DNA of 64,000 bases, from contig QKJR01000043.1 of assembly GCA_003249215.1 (NCBI GenBank), forward strand, positions 39,445-103,444, in the 5' to 3' direction. How positions within the stretch are numbered: position 1 is the stretch's first letter; each line of letters opens with the position of its first letter. The stretch comes from Rhodobacterales bacterium (GTDB lineage Bacteria > Pseudomonadota > Alphaproteobacteria > Rhodobacterales > Rhodobacteraceae). This document shows positions 30,392 to 38,873 of the stretch, piece by piece. The notes beneath the pieces were generated by a model. It had not been told where the DNA came from. It was given only the letters and a program-made list of their open reading frames with translations, and made no database searches. Position numbers and translations under genes: made by a program.

Positions 30392-31363
30392 TCAGGGTGT
30401 CAGCCCGAGCGCCTTGGCCTTGCGATAGAAGGTCGCCCGCCCGATCCCGAGATCGCGCGCCGCAGCCGAGACATTGCCGCCCGAGCGGGCAAGCGCGCGC
30501 GCCATTTCGGCGCGCTGCGCCTCGTCGAGGCTGCCGCCGCGGCCGGCGTCGAAGAGGTCATTGGCCGCGAGGCGCCCGATCTGCGCGGCATCGAGCCCGA
30601 GATGGCGGCGCGCGGCGCGGGTGGCGCCGATCACCAGATCGTCACGGTCGAGCGCGAGCAGCATCACGCCTTGCGGCGCGCTTTCGCCCGCGCCGGTCGA
30701 GAGGATCCGCGCGCCCTCGAAGCTTGCGCGGAACAGATCCGCCTCGATCCGCTGCGCGGCATCCTGCACGGTGAGCGCCACGAGCCGCGCATAGCCCTCG
30801 GTCATGTCCGAGCGTGCGGAGCTCACGTCGATCACGCCGGCCAGTTCCCCCATCGCGCCGAAGACCGGTGCGCCGGTACAGGTGAGCCCGGTGTTCGTCG
30901 CGCGGAAATGCTGATCGCGCCAGACGATGACCGGGCGCGCCTCGGCCAGACAGGTGCCGATGCCATTGGTGCCCTCGGTCCCTTCGGACCAGTTCGAGCC
31001 CGAGGTGAGATTGTTGGCCTGAAAATCGAGCTTGTCGCCCTCGCGCATCCGCTCGTCCAGAACCAGCCCCTCGGCATCCGACAGGAACACCGCGCAGCCC
31101 GCATCGCCCGCCGCCCGCGCCAGCCGGTCGAGCACCGGCCCCGCGATCTGCACCAGAAGCCCGGCATCCTCGCGCCGGGCGCGCATCTCGGCGGCGCTCA
31201 GGCGCTCCAGCGGGCGCGGCTTGGCGGGGTCGAGCTTGTGATGGATCATCGAGCGGCGCCAGCTTGCGGCATAGCCCGCGCGCCCCGCGGCATTCGAGGA
31301 CACGACAGACTGCACGATCTCGGCATGGTTGCGGGAGCCAGGCGCCCGACCAATCTGCGGCAT
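30392..31363 (-). CDS. GAF-domain regulator with Fis-type HTH (AcoR-like, no AAA+ domain)
   Basis: A 323-residue protein. The N-terminal half resembles the AcoR/activator sensory region with a GAF-like domain (about 60-215; GTNGIGTCLAE and CTGAPVFGAMGELAGVIDVS). The C-terminus (about 280-323) is a Fis-type helix-turn-helix (GGNVSAAARDLGIGRATFYRKAKALG). The central AAA+ sigma54 activator domain is absent: there is no Walker A and no GAFTGA. It must therefore regulate without ATP-driven open-complex formation. It lies upstream of the aldehyde dehydrogenase gene on the same strand, with a perfect dyad between them. Confidence 0.88.
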   Translation of the reverse strand: MPQIGRAPGSRNHAEIVQSVVSSNAAGRAGYAASWRRSMIHHKLDPAKPRPLERLSAAEMRARREDAGLLVQIAGPVLDRLARAAGDAGCAVFLSDAEGLVLDERMREGDKLDFQANNLTSGSNWSEGTEGTNGIGTCLAEARPVIVWRDQHFRATNTGLTCTGAPVFGAMGELAGVIDVSSARSDMTEGYARLVALTVQDAAQRIEADLFRASFEGARILSTGAGESAPQGVMLLALDRDDLVIGATRAARRHLGLDAAQIGRLAANDLFDAGRGGSLDEAQRAEMARALARSGGNVSAAARDLGIGRATFYRKAKALGLTP

Positions 31364-31449
31364 CGAAAAGCCTCCCCTCTTTCCGTTGCGGTCGAGGGGA
31401 AGGATAGGCCGATTCTGCCCCCGTGCAACAGGGGGGCCGGAAAGATGGT

Positions 31450-31465
31450 TACGACTTTGGTCGTA
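31450..31465 (-). terminator. Small hairpin after the Imm11-like gene
   Basis: TACGAC-TTTG-GTCGTA forms a perfect 6-bp stem 9 bp beyond the stop of the gene at 31475-32083. It may be a weak terminator or, as it lies upstream of the regulator gene start at 31363, an operator. Confidence 0.35.
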
Positions 31466-31474
31466 GAGGGCGGC

Positions 31475-32083
31475 CTAGTGCCGATAGCGCAAGCGACAGG
31501 GCAGCAACTCAAACGCCCGATCCACCTGCGCCCGGGTCAGCGCCGCCTTGAGACGGGGGCTAAGGAAGAAGACCCGCACCAGCTCGGGATCCGTCCACAG
31601 GTCAGCCCCCTCCATCGCCTCGTGAAACAGCGCAATATCATCGGCCTTGACCGTCAGCTTGGGCGTAGACTTCCCCGTCGGAACTTTCCGCAGTTGGCGG
31701 CTCTCCGTTTCATTCAACACCCGCTTCTCGGCGCCGAAATTCAACGCCCAGAACGGACCGGGAAAGGGCATGATCCCATCGACCTGCATCAGCTCGATCG
31801 GATAAAGCCCGCCCGGCCCCAGGTCATGGTCCCGCAAGACCGCGGCGACCTTTTCGCTGACACAGAGAAAGCCGGCAATCGAGAACACATGGGGTAGCTT
31901 GCTCACCTTCTGATAGGGCTGATTGATCGCCCGCTGTGGCAGCAAATTCGGATCAAGATGGGCGCCGTTGCGATGCTTTTGCGAATTTTGTGCGCGTTCG
32001 AGCGCGGGCACGACGCGATCCTCCACCGCGAAAGGCAAGGGTGCTTCCCTCAAGGCCCCACTCATCCAGATCGTTTCGCTCAT
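31475..32083 (-). CDS. Imm11/DUF1629-like immunity family protein
   Basis: A 202-residue protein. The middle (VSEKVAAVLRDHDLGPGGLYPIEL, about residues 76-99, then VDGIMPFPGPFWALNF) resembles the DUF1629/Imm11 (MXAN_0049-type) immunity domain found next to polymorphic toxins. ATG 32083 has GGAGGGG upstream. Codon and base use look slightly less GC-rich than in neighbours. No toxin gene is adjacent: the flanking genes are rlmE and a metabolic regulator, so it is an orphan. The family call is from memory of sequence patterns and is moderately sure; the function as immunity is an inference. Confidence 0.6.
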   Translation of the reverse strand: MSETIWMSGALREAPLPFAVEDRVVPALERAQNSQKHRNGAHLDPNLLPQRAINQPYQKVSKLPHVFSIAGFLCVSEKVAAVLRDHDLGPGGLYPIELMQVDGIMPFPGPFWALNFGAEKRVLNETESRQLRKVPTGKSTPKLTVKADDIALFHEAMEGADLWTDPELVRVFFLSPRLKAALTRAQVDRAFELLPCRLRYRH

Positions 32084-32165
32084 CTCACCCCTCCGACGCA
32101 GGCGGCGTGGCGTAGAAATGTGGGGAGGCGCAACTCGGCCATGCCCCCCGGCTAAAATCGCTTTT

Positions 32166-32183
32166 GCCCCAAATACCGCGGGG
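32166..32183 (-). repeat. Degenerate repeat half-element (copy 9)
   Basis: On the minus strand CCCCGCGGTATTTGGGGC is close to the CCCCGGGATATTT core of the dispersed family. Flanking hairpins are poorly kept, except the GGGCCGG/CCGGCCC stem next to it. Tentative member. Confidence 0.3.
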
Positions 32184-32190
32184 CGCGCGC

Positions 32191-32211
32191 GGGCCGGGAA
32201 ATGACCGGCCC
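32191..32211 (-). terminator. Hairpin after rlmE
   Basis: GGGCCGG-GAAATGA-CCGGCCC makes a perfect 7-bp stem 8 bp beyond the rlmE stop (minus strand). No T-tract follows. Confidence 0.45.
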
Positions 32212-32218
32212 GATGCGT

Positions 32219-33013
32219 TCATTCGTCCGTGTCGGCCTCAGCCTCCGCCTCGCCCTCATGGCGCTTGCCACGGAAGCCGGTCGCCACCACGAATTTCTCC
32301 GAACTGTCCTTGCGGCTCGAGGGGGGCTTCACGTTCACCACCTTCTCGAAGTTTTTCTTCAGAACCGTCATCAGCCCCTGCTCGGCGCCGCCCGCCAGCA
32401 CTTTGGCGACAAAGGTCCCGCCCTCTTCCAGAACGTCGAAGGCGAAATAGGCCGCGTGCTCGCAGAGCGTGATGATCCGCAGGTGATCGACCTGCTGGTT
32501 GCCCGAGGCCGCCGCCGCCATGTCCGACATCACCACATCGGCCTGACCGCCGAGCCAGCCTTTGACCTTGGCGTCCGCCTCATCCTCGAGGAAATCGAGC
32601 ACATGGATCTCGGCGCCCGCAATCGGCGCGACCTCCTGCAGATCGACACCCAGAACCGTGCCGACCTTCTTGCCGCCCTTCTCGCCAAGCGCATTGACGC
32701 GTTTCACCGCCACCTGACACCAGCCACCCGGAGCACAGCCAAGGTCCACCACCCGCGCCCCCGGCACGAGGAAGCGGAACTTGTCGTCAAGCTCGAGGAT
32801 CTTGAAGGCCGCACGGCCGCGATAGCCCTCTTTCTTGGCGCGCACGACATAGGGGTCGTTGAGCTGGCGCTCGAGCCAGAGGGTCGAGCTGAGCTTGCGC
32901 CCCTTGGCGGTCTTCACCCGCACCCGCAGATCGCGCTGACCGCGGCCCGAGGTGTTCTTGGTGCCGCCGCCAACCCCCTTGCCGCCACCTTTTCCGGTCG
33001 GAGTTTTCACCAT
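32219..33013 (-). CDS. rlmE: 23S rRNA (uridine2552-2'-O)-methyltransferase
   Basis: A 264-residue RrmJ/FtsJ-type methyltransferase that modifies U2552 in the peptidyl transferase A-loop. [11 protein letters not shown] is the SAM-binding motif and DVVMSDMAA the catalytic Asp region. N- and C-terminal extensions are Gly/Lys- and Glu-rich, longer than the E. coli enzyme (209 residues) but common in this group. The start ATG shares one base with the ppx stop (TGATG). Confidence 0.95.
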   Translation of the reverse strand: MVKTPTGKGGGKGVGGGTKNTSGRGQRDLRVRVKTAKGRKLSSTLWLERQLNDPYVVRAKKEGYRGRAAFKILELDDKFRFLVPGARVVDLGCAPGGWCQVAVKRVNALGEKGGKKVGTVLGVDLQEVAPIAGAEIHVLDFLEDEADAKVKGWLGGQADVVMSDMAAAASGNQQVDHLRIITLCEHAAYFAFDVLEEGGTFVAKVLAGGAEQGLMTVLKKNFEKVVNVKPPSSRKDSSEKFVVATGFRGKRHEGEAEAEADTDE

Positions 33014-34128
33014 CAGATCGGTCCCATCTCTTCGAGCACGCCATCGGCGGCCATTTGTGCATAAAGCAGCCCCTCGCGCAGACCGCGGTCGGCGACCGAC
33101 ATTTTGTCGGTGGGCCAGACCCGCATCAGCGCCTGCAGGATCGCCGCGCCCGACATGATCAGCGTGTGCCGGTCGCGTCCGATCCGCGGGTCCGAGCGCC
33201 GCCCCTCGGGGCCGAGCGCGAGGAAGCTGCGAATGACCGAGTCGATCTGTTCGGAACTCATGGTGAGCCCGTCGACCCGGGTCCGGTCATAGCGTTTCAG
33301 CCCCAGATGACAGGCGGCGACCGTGGTCACCGTGCCCGAGGTGCCGATGATCTGAAACCCCGCCTGGGGCGAGCCCGAGGAATAGGGGGTGAAATCGGCC
33401 AGTTTCTCCTCGAAGAACCACGACATCAGCGCGAACCGCGCGGCATCGTCCTCGACATCGGCGAACTGGTCCTTGAGGGTGGCCACGCCCAGCGGCACCG
33501 AGATCCAGTCGACGACGCGTGCGGCGGGCTCCTCGGTCTCGGGCTGATTGAACCCGCCCGAGAGGCGCATGATCGCGCGGGCGCGGTCCGGCCCCGGCAC
33601 CCGGGTCACGTCGATCCAGACAAGCTCGGTCGAGCCCCCGCCGATATCGACGACCAGCACCTGATCCGTCTTCGGGCTGACCAGCGAGGCGCAGGAGATG
33701 ACGGCGAGGCGCGCCTCTTCCTCGGCCGGGATGATCTCGAGCGGCAGGCCGGTCTCGCGGCGCACATAGCGGATGAAGTCGCGCGCATTGCCCGCCCGGC
33801 GGCAGGCCTCGGTCGCCACGAGCCGCATCCGTTTCACGCCATGCGCCTCGATCTTGCGGCGGCAGATCTGCAGGGCCTGAACGGTGCGCGCCATCGAGGA
33901 ACGCGACAACCGGCCAGAGGCTTCGAGCCCCTGCCCCAATTGGACCGCCTTGGAGAAGCTGTCCACCACCTGAAACTGATTGCCCTTCGGTCGGGCGATC
34001 AGCATCCGGCAACTGTTGGTGCCAAGATCGAGCGCAGCATAAAGCTCGCCCGTCTCGGCGTTTGGGGTCGCGGTCGGCTCTACCGTTTTCGGGAACGCGC
34101 CCGCGGACCGGGGACGCCTGGGCGCCAT
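33013..34128 (-). CDS. ppx: Exopolyphosphatase/guanosine pentaphosphatase (Ppx/GppA)
   Basis: A 371-residue ASKHA-fold phosphatase. [15 protein letters not shown] is the N-terminal phosphate motif, [13 protein letters not shown] the second, and [11 protein letters not shown] the third. It hydrolyses terminal phosphates of polyphosphate or pppGpp. ATG 34128 (MAPRRPR) is preferred because GGAGG lies 8 nt upstream; the longer frame starts with TTG 34149 before that site. The length is about 130 residues shorter than E. coli Ppx, as in the single-domain-pair forms common in alphaproteobacteria. It is coupled to rlmE. Confidence 0.93.
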   Translation of the reverse strand: MAPRRPRSAGAFPKTVEPTATPNAETGELYAALDLGTNSCRMLIARPKGNQFQVVDSFSKAVQLGQGLEASGRLSRSSMARTVQALQICRRKIEAHGVKRMRLVATEACRRAGNARDFIRYVRRETGLPLEIIPAEEEARLAVISCASLVSPKTDQVLVVDIGGGSTELVWIDVTRVPGPDRARAIMRLSGGFNQPETEEPAARVVDWISVPLGVATLKDQFADVEDDAARFALMSWFFEEKLADFTPYSSGSPQAGFQIIGTSGTVTTVAACHLGLKRYDRTRVDGLTMSSEQIDSVIRSFLALGPEGRRSDPRIGRDRHTLIMSGAAILQALMRVWPTDKMSVADRGLREGLLYAQMAADGVLEEMGPI

Positions 34129-34225
34129 ACTCACGCCCTCCGATTTCAAGTTATCCCCAAAGTAGCGCGGGGGGCGCCCGGGTTCAAGGCGCTGATCGCC
34201 CGGGCGTGGGGCCGGTGGAGAGCGC

Positions 34226-34276
34226 CGGGGGTCCCCCCCCCCCCGGACCCCGGGAGTATTTCAACCAGGAAAAGGC
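34226..34276. repeat. Dispersed repeat half-element with a 12-C tract (copy 3)
   Basis: GGGGGT followed by a run of twelve C (34233-34244), then GGACCCCGGGAGTATTTCAACC resembling the core CCCCGGGATATTT. It lies in the 377-bp gap between divergent ppx and the small 'virulence factor' gene. The rest of that gap shows no ORF; an AT-rich patch near 34360-34390 may hold a promoter. Confidence 0.5.
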
Positions 34277-34505
34277 CAGGGGTGTCTGTCCCCTCGGGGG
34301 AGGCGAACCGCGGACGCAATCCCGGCAGAAGATTGCGCGGCCCCGCACCCGGTCAGGTCCCAAAATATACGTTTTCAACGCATCTTTTACCATCGGCGCC
34401 TGCCCTGCCCGCCGCGGCCCGAGGTCGCAAGGCCGCTCCCGAATGTCGAAATTGCCACGCGGCGGCGGAGTGCGAACGCGTATGCAGGAGAGAGGAGGAC
34501 GCGCG

Positions 34506-34847
34506 ATGCCCGAGCTGACCATCATCTTCTGGCGCGACATCCCGGCGCAGGTAATCGCCGGATCGGGGCGGCGCGCGGTCAAACGCCTTCTGCCCGAGCG
34601 ATTCGAACAGGCGATCGACCGCTGTGCGATGAAGGTCGGCGCGAAGGACAGCGACGCCTATCTCGCCGATTGGCGGCGCGTGGTGATCGGGCTGCGCGAG
34701 GGCACGGATACCGAGGCGGCCGAGGCCGAGCTGGCCCGGATCCTCAGCGACTACGACGCGGCGAAACTCGCCCAGCTGATCGAGGCCGGGGGGTGGGACC
34801 ACCCCGGCGCGCAAGACCGGACCCGCCCGCAAAACCAGACCCAATGA
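34506..34847 (+). CDS. Small protein of the 'virulence factor' (PF13769-like) family
   Basis: A 113-residue protein starting at ATG 34506 with GAGAGGAGGACG upstream. The sequence (TIIFWRDIPAQVIAG, LPERFEQAIDRCAMK, YLADWRR) matches the small family named 'virulence factor' in databases, a name without experimental support in this context. It is regularly found before a MetF-like reductase and a methyltetrahydrofolate:corrinoid methyltransferase, as here (10 bp to the next gene), so a role in one-carbon transfer is more likely than virulence. The C-terminus is a polar tail. Confidence 0.8.
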   Translation: MPELTIIFWRDIPAQVIAGSGRRAVKRLLPERFEQAIDRCAMKVGAKDSDAYLADWRRVVIGLREGTDTEAAEAELARILSDYDAAKLAQLIEAGGWDHPGAQDRTRPQNQTQ

Positions 34848-34857
34848 GGAGAGAGGC

Positions 34858-35748
34858 ATGGCGCTCTTGACCTTCCGCCGCGACCGAGACCTGCCCGAGC
34901 CCGGCGCCCTGCCCGCCTTTCTCGCGGGGGCCTCGATCGAGGTGATGCCGCGCACTGCCGCCGCGATCGAGGACTTCCGTCCGCTGCTGCCGCCCGGCAC
35001 CCGGGTCTATATCGCCCATATCGAGGGCACGCCGATCGACGAGATGGTGGCGACCGCGCGGCGCCTGAGCGACGAGGGCTTCGAGCCGATGCCGCATATC
35101 CCTGCGCGGATCATCCGGGACGCCGATCAGTTGCGGGGCTGGATCGCGCGCTACAAGGGCGAGGCCGGGGTCACCCAGGCGCTGCTTCTGGGCGGGGGGC
35201 CGCGCAAGCCGCTGGGATCGCTCGATGCCACGATGCAGATGATCGAGACCGGCGCCTTCAATGGTTTTGCGCGGCTGCACGTGGCCGGCCACCCCGAGGG
35301 CAGCCGCGACATCGACCCCGACGGCGGCGACCGCGCGGTCATGGCGGCGCTGCGGCTGAAACAGGATTTCGCCAACCGCACCGATGCCGATATGGCGATC
35401 GTGACGCAATTCGCCTTCGAGGCGGCGCCGCTCATCGCCTGGGCCGACCGGCTCGCGGCCGAGGGGATCACCCTGCCCGTGCATATCGGCGTGGCGGGGC
35501 CCGGCAAGCTGCAGACGCTCCTGAAATTCGCCATCTCCTGCGGCGTCGGGCCCTCGCTCAAGGTGCTGCAGAAGCGTGCGAAAGACGTGACCAAGCTGCT
35601 GCTGCCCTTCGAGCCGACCGAGCTCGTGGCCGAGCTTGCCGCGCACAAGGCCGCCAACCCGGCCTTCGGGATCGAGGCACTGCATATCTTCCCGCTCGGC
35701 GGGATCAAACCTGCGGCCGCCTGGCTCGCGGATCATTCGAAAGGCTGA
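34858..35748 (+). CDS. Methylenetetrahydrofolate reductase-like protein (MetF family)
   Basis: A 296-residue TIM-barrel MetF homologue lacking the usual MetF N-terminus; it starts MALLTFRRDRDLPEPG. LLLGGGPRKPLGSLDATMQ and GVAGPGKLQTLLKFA are conserved in the clade found next to corrinoid methyltransferases. It probably interconverts methylene- and methyl-tetrahydrofolate for C1 oxidation rather than methionine synthesis. ATG 34858 has GAGGAGAGAGG upstream. It is followed 3 bp later by the methyltransferase gene. Confidence 0.87.
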   Translation: MALLTFRRDRDLPEPGALPAFLAGASIEVMPRTAAAIEDFRPLLPPGTRVYIAHIEGTPIDEMVATARRLSDEGFEPMPHIPARIIRDADQLRGWIARYKGEAGVTQALLLGGGPRKPLGSLDATMQMIETGAFNGFARLHVAGHPEGSRDIDPDGGDRAVMAALRLKQDFANRTDADMAIVTQFAFEAAPLIAWADRLAAEGITLPVHIGVAGPGKLQTLLKFAISCGVGPSLKVLQKRAKDVTKLLLPFEPTELVAELAAHKAANPAFGIEALHIFPLGGIKPAAAWLADHSKG

Positions 35749-35751
35749 GCC

Positions 35752-36723
35752 ATGACGCGCACCGTTCTGGAATCGAAGACGAAAACCGTGGTCATCGGGT
35801 TTGACGAGCCGTTCTGCGTGATCGGCGAGCGGATCAACCCCACAGGCCGCAAGAAGCTCGCGGCCGAGCTGGAGCTCGGCGATTTCACCACCGTCGAGCG
35901 TGACGCGCTCGAACAGGTGGCCTGTGGCGCGCGCGTGCTCGACATCAATTCGGGCGCGGTCTTCTCGAACAAGATGGCCGAGGACCCGCGCTATGCCGAC
36001 AACAACTTCGTCGAACCGCCCTTGATGGCGGAACTCGTGGCCCGCGTGCAGGCAGTGACCGATGCGCCGCTTTGCATCGACAGCTCGGTGCCCGCGGCGC
36101 TCGAGGCGGGCCTTGCCGCGGCCGAGGGGCGGCCCCTGGTGAACAGCGTCACCGGCGAGGAGGAGCGGCTCGAGCGCGTCCTGCCGCTCGTCAAGAAATA
36201 CAACGTGCCGGTGGTGGCGATCTCGAACGATGACACGGGCATTTCCGAAGACCCGGATGTGCGCTTCGAGGTGGCGCGCAAGATCGTGCAGCGCGCCGCC
36301 GATTTCGGCATTCCCGCCCATGATATCGTGGTCGATCCGCTGGTGATGCCGGTCGGCGCCATGGCCACGGCGGGGCGACAGGTGTTCACGCTGGTGAGCC
36401 GGCTGCGCACGGAACTGGGCGTCAACACCACCTGCGGCGCCTCGAACATCTCCTTCGGCCTACCCGAACGGCACGGGATCAACGCGGCCTTCCTGCCGAT
36501 GGCGATCGGCGCGGGGATGACGAGCGCGATCATGAACCCGGTGCGTGCGCAGGAAATGGCGGCGATCCGGGCGGCGAACCTGCTGATGGATCACGATGCG
36601 AATGGCGCGGACTGGATCCGCCTTGCGCGGGTGATCGAGGCGATGAAGGAGGGCGCAAGCTTTGCCGAGGCCTCGGCCGCCGCCAGCTCCGCCGGACGGG
36701 GCCGCCGCCGCGCCCGCGGCTGA
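35752..36723 (+). CDS. Methyltetrahydrofolate cobalamin methyltransferase
   Basis: A 323-residue pterin-binding (DHPS-like TIM barrel) protein. IGERINPTGRKKLAAEL near residue 24, DINSGAVFSN and CGASNISFGLPERHGIN are signatures of methyltetrahydrofolate:corrinoid methyltransferases. It moves a methyl group between tetrahydrofolate and a corrinoid protein. The corrinoid protein and its reductive activase, which usually follow in related genomes, are not in this operon: a hairpin and then an unrelated lipoprotein gene follow. The last 15 residues are Arg/Ser/Gly-rich. Confidence 0.88.
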   Translation: MTRTVLESKTKTVVIGFDEPFCVIGERINPTGRKKLAAELELGDFTTVERDALEQVACGARVLDINSGAVFSNKMAEDPRYADNNFVEPPLMAELVARVQAVTDAPLCIDSSVPAALEAGLAAAEGRPLVNSVTGEEERLERVLPLVKKYNVPVVAISNDDTGISEDPDVRFEVARKIVQRAADFGIPAHDIVVDPLVMPVGAMATAGRQVFTLVSRLRTELGVNTTCGASNISFGLPERHGINAAFLPMAIGAGMTSAIMNPVRAQEMAAIRAANLLMDHDANGADWIRLARVIEAMKEGASFAEASAAASSAGRGRRRARG

Positions 36724-37170
36724 GCCCCCACGCGCGTGCCGCACGTCCCGCCCGGGCGTTCACATCCTCGAACCAATACAAGGGGGAAACCGGCCGCGGC
36801 TTTCCCCCGAAACCGTCATTTGCCGGCTCAGCCGGGGGTTGCAGCGCGGCCTTCCGCTAGGGCACCCGGCCTCTAGGCAGATTTACGGAGGGTGCCGCGA
36901 AACTTTCCGAGGTCCGCATCGGAAACAATCCGTCTTCAAATCGGCGCGAGTGGCGCGTGATTCGACGATCTTCGCACCAAACTGTTTCCAGATCCTTCCC
37001 AACCGCCCCGGCGGCCCTCAATTGTGGCAACAATAAGGCGTGGGGGTGACGGCCTCTGGCCACTATATCTGGCTTCGCCACAAATTAATCTCATTAATTC
37101 TGAATGATTTACTGGTCGAAGTTAAAGTGATGTGCCTAATCTGAGGCACCAACCTGGGATACGCACTGCC
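36724..37170. other. 447-bp intergenic leader region, less GC-rich
   Basis: No convincing gene in any frame. It contains a terminator-like hairpin (listed separately) and then a distinctly AT-richer stretch from about 36930 to 37150, including two ATTAAT hexamers 3 bp apart (37083-37097). This is probably the promoter/leader of the DUF2927 gene. Confidence 0.5.
36782..36808 (+). terminator. Terminator hairpin after the methyltransferase gene
   Basis: GGGGGAAA and TTTCCCCC pair perfectly over an 11-nt GC loop, 58 bp beyond the stop. The A/T part of the stem is adjacent to the loop and no T-run follows, so the mechanism is uncertain. Confidence 0.5.
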
Positions 37171-38655
37171 ATGCGTGACACTTGTCTGCCGCCTCAGGCG
37201 GTCTCCGCTGCCACGGAGACCGCCGGCCTCGAATTTTTGCCTGCACGTCCGCGTGGCCGTGCCCTGAGCCGCCTTGTCGCGCGGCTCGGCCTGCTGGCCT
37301 GCGCCGGGGCTCTGGCCGCCTGCGTGGCCCCGACCCCGCCCGAGAGCCCCACCGCGCGGGCCTCCTCGGCGGCGATCGACCTGCCGCTCGCCGATCCGAC
37401 GATCGCGACCTCGGATCCGGTCCCGGCCGCGCGCCTGCCCTCGAACGCGGCCCTTGCCCGCGACTTCCTCGAGTTGAGCTTCTCTCTCGAATCCGGCCGC
37501 CCGCTGCCGCGCTTCACGCGCTTCGAGGGGCCGGTGACGATCTCGCTCTCGGGCAATGCCCCCGCCGTCGCCCAGACCGAACTCGCGCGCCTGATCGGCC
37601 GCCTCACCCGCGAGGCGGGCCTGCCGGTCAGCGCCGGGCAATCGGCCACGAACCACATCAACGTGCAATTCGTGCCGAAATCGGAGATGCGCGCTCAGGT
37701 GCCCAACGTCGCCTGTTTCGTCGTGCCAAACATCGCGGACTGGTCGGACTACAAGCAGAACCGCCGCTCCGCCCGCGCCGACTGGGCGCTCTTGCAGAGC
37801 CGCACCGCGGCTTCGGTCTTCATCCCGCAGGACGCGACGCCGCAAGAGGTGCGCGACTGCCTGCATGAGGAAATCAGTCAGGCGCTCGGGCCCGTCAACG
37901 ACCTCTATCGCCTGCCCGACACGGTCTGGAACGACGACAACTTCCACACCGTCCTGACCCGCTTCGACATGGCCGTTCTGCGCGCGACCTATGCGCCCGA
38001 GCTGCATTCGGGGATGAGCCAGCCCGAGGTGATGGCGGCCCTGCCCGGCATTCTGGGCCGGATCAACCCGGCGGGCGGCGCGGTGACCCATCTGCGCGAG
38101 GATCCGACGCCGCGCACCTATGTCAACGCGATCAACGAGGCGCTTGGCGCGCGCTCGAACACCGCCCGGCGCAAGGCCGCCGCCCAGCAGGCGGTGCAGA
38201 TCGCGGCGGCTCAGGGCTGGACCGACACCCGCGCGGGCTTTGCCTGGTTCGCGCTCGGCCGGCTGAGCATGAACGACGATCCGAACCTCGCGCTGCGGGC
38301 CTTCCTCAATGCGGGCGCGATCTATCGTGCGACGCCCGGCGCGGGCATTCAGGCCGCCCATGTCGACATGCAGCTTGCCGCCTTCGCGCTTGGCTCGGGG
38401 CGCGCGCAGGACGCCATCGCGCTCGTCAACCGCTCGCTCGGTGCCGCGATCGAAGAGCAGAACGCCGCGCTCATGGCCACGCTCTATCTGATCCGCGCCG
38501 AAGCCTATGAAGCGCTTGGCGCCAGGCCGCAGGCCGCGCAGGCGCGGCTCGACTCGGCCCATTGGGCGCGCTATGGCTTTGGTTCGGATGCCGCGGTGCG
38601 GGCCCGGGCCGCCGAAGTGGCGGCGCTGGCGCGGGCCGGTGCGCGGGTGAACTGA
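37171..38655 (+). CDS. DUF2927 lipoprotein, function unknown
   Basis: A 494-residue protein with the DUF2927 domain (about residues 90-260; FSLESGRPLPRFTRFEGPV) and a helical C-terminal half with TPR-like spacing. A lipobox is visible: a hydrophobic stretch ending GALAAC (Cys about 51), so the mature protein is probably membrane anchored. The N-region before it is unusually long; ATG 37171 is the first ATG, but a GTG at 37132 or a later TTG are alternatives. DUF2927 proteins are conserved in Rhodobacteraceae without known role. It is followed 41 bp later by a 54-residue membrane protein and a VWA protein. Confidence 0.85.
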   Translation: MRDTCLPPQAVSAATETAGLEFLPARPRGRALSRLVARLGLLACAGALAACVAPTPPESPTARASSAAIDLPLADPTIATSDPVPAARLPSNAALARDFLELSFSLESGRPLPRFTRFEGPVTISLSGNAPAVAQTELARLIGRLTREAGLPVSAGQSATNHINVQFVPKSEMRAQVPNVACFVVPNIADWSDYKQNRRSARADWALLQSRTAASVFIPQDATPQEVRDCLHEEISQALGPVNDLYRLPDTVWNDDNFHTVLTRFDMAVLRATYAPELHSGMSQPEVMAALPGILGRINPAGGAVTHLREDPTPRTYVNAINEALGARSNTARRKAAAQQAVQIAAAQGWTDTRAGFAWFALGRLSMNDDPNLALRAFLNAGAIYRATPGAGIQAAHVDMQLAAFALGSGRAQDAIALVNRSLGAAIEEQNAALMATLYLIRAEAYEALGARPQAAQARLDSAHWARYGFGSDAAVRARAAEVAALARAGARVN

Positions 38656-38696
38656 GGCGGGCGGCGGGTATCGACCCGGCGCCGCAAGGAGGCGCC

Positions 38697-38861
38697 ATGC
38701 TGATCATCGCCGGAGCCCTCATCGGCGCCGTCATCGGAGACCGCCGCGCGGCGAAGCGCGGCGGCAGTGTCGCCGACCGGGTGCAATATGCCGTGGTCCA
38801 CGCCATCCTTCTCGCGCTCGTCGCCCTCATCGCGACGATCGCGATCGGCCGGATGGTCTGA
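38697..38861 (+). CDS. Small membrane protein (54 aa)
   Basis: A 54-residue ORF with a perfect AAGGAGG 5 nt before ATG 38697. Two hydrophobic stretches flank a basic loop: residues about 2-13 and about 32-52 (VVHAILLALVALIATIAIG). The loop GDRRAAKRGG should be cytoplasmic. It lies between the DUF2927 lipoprotein and the VWA protein on the same strand with short gaps. I do not recognise a family; the start signal and location make it a likely real gene. Confidence 0.65.
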   Translation: MLIIAGALIGAVIGDRRAAKRGGSVADRVQYAVVHAILLALVALIATIAIGRMV

Positions 38862-38873
38862 GGGGGCGGGCCG

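Noticed and set aside
37083..37097. ATTAATCTCATTAAT as a CtrA site (TTAA-N7-TTAA)
   Set aside because: The spacing between the TTAA cores is 5, not 7, bases.
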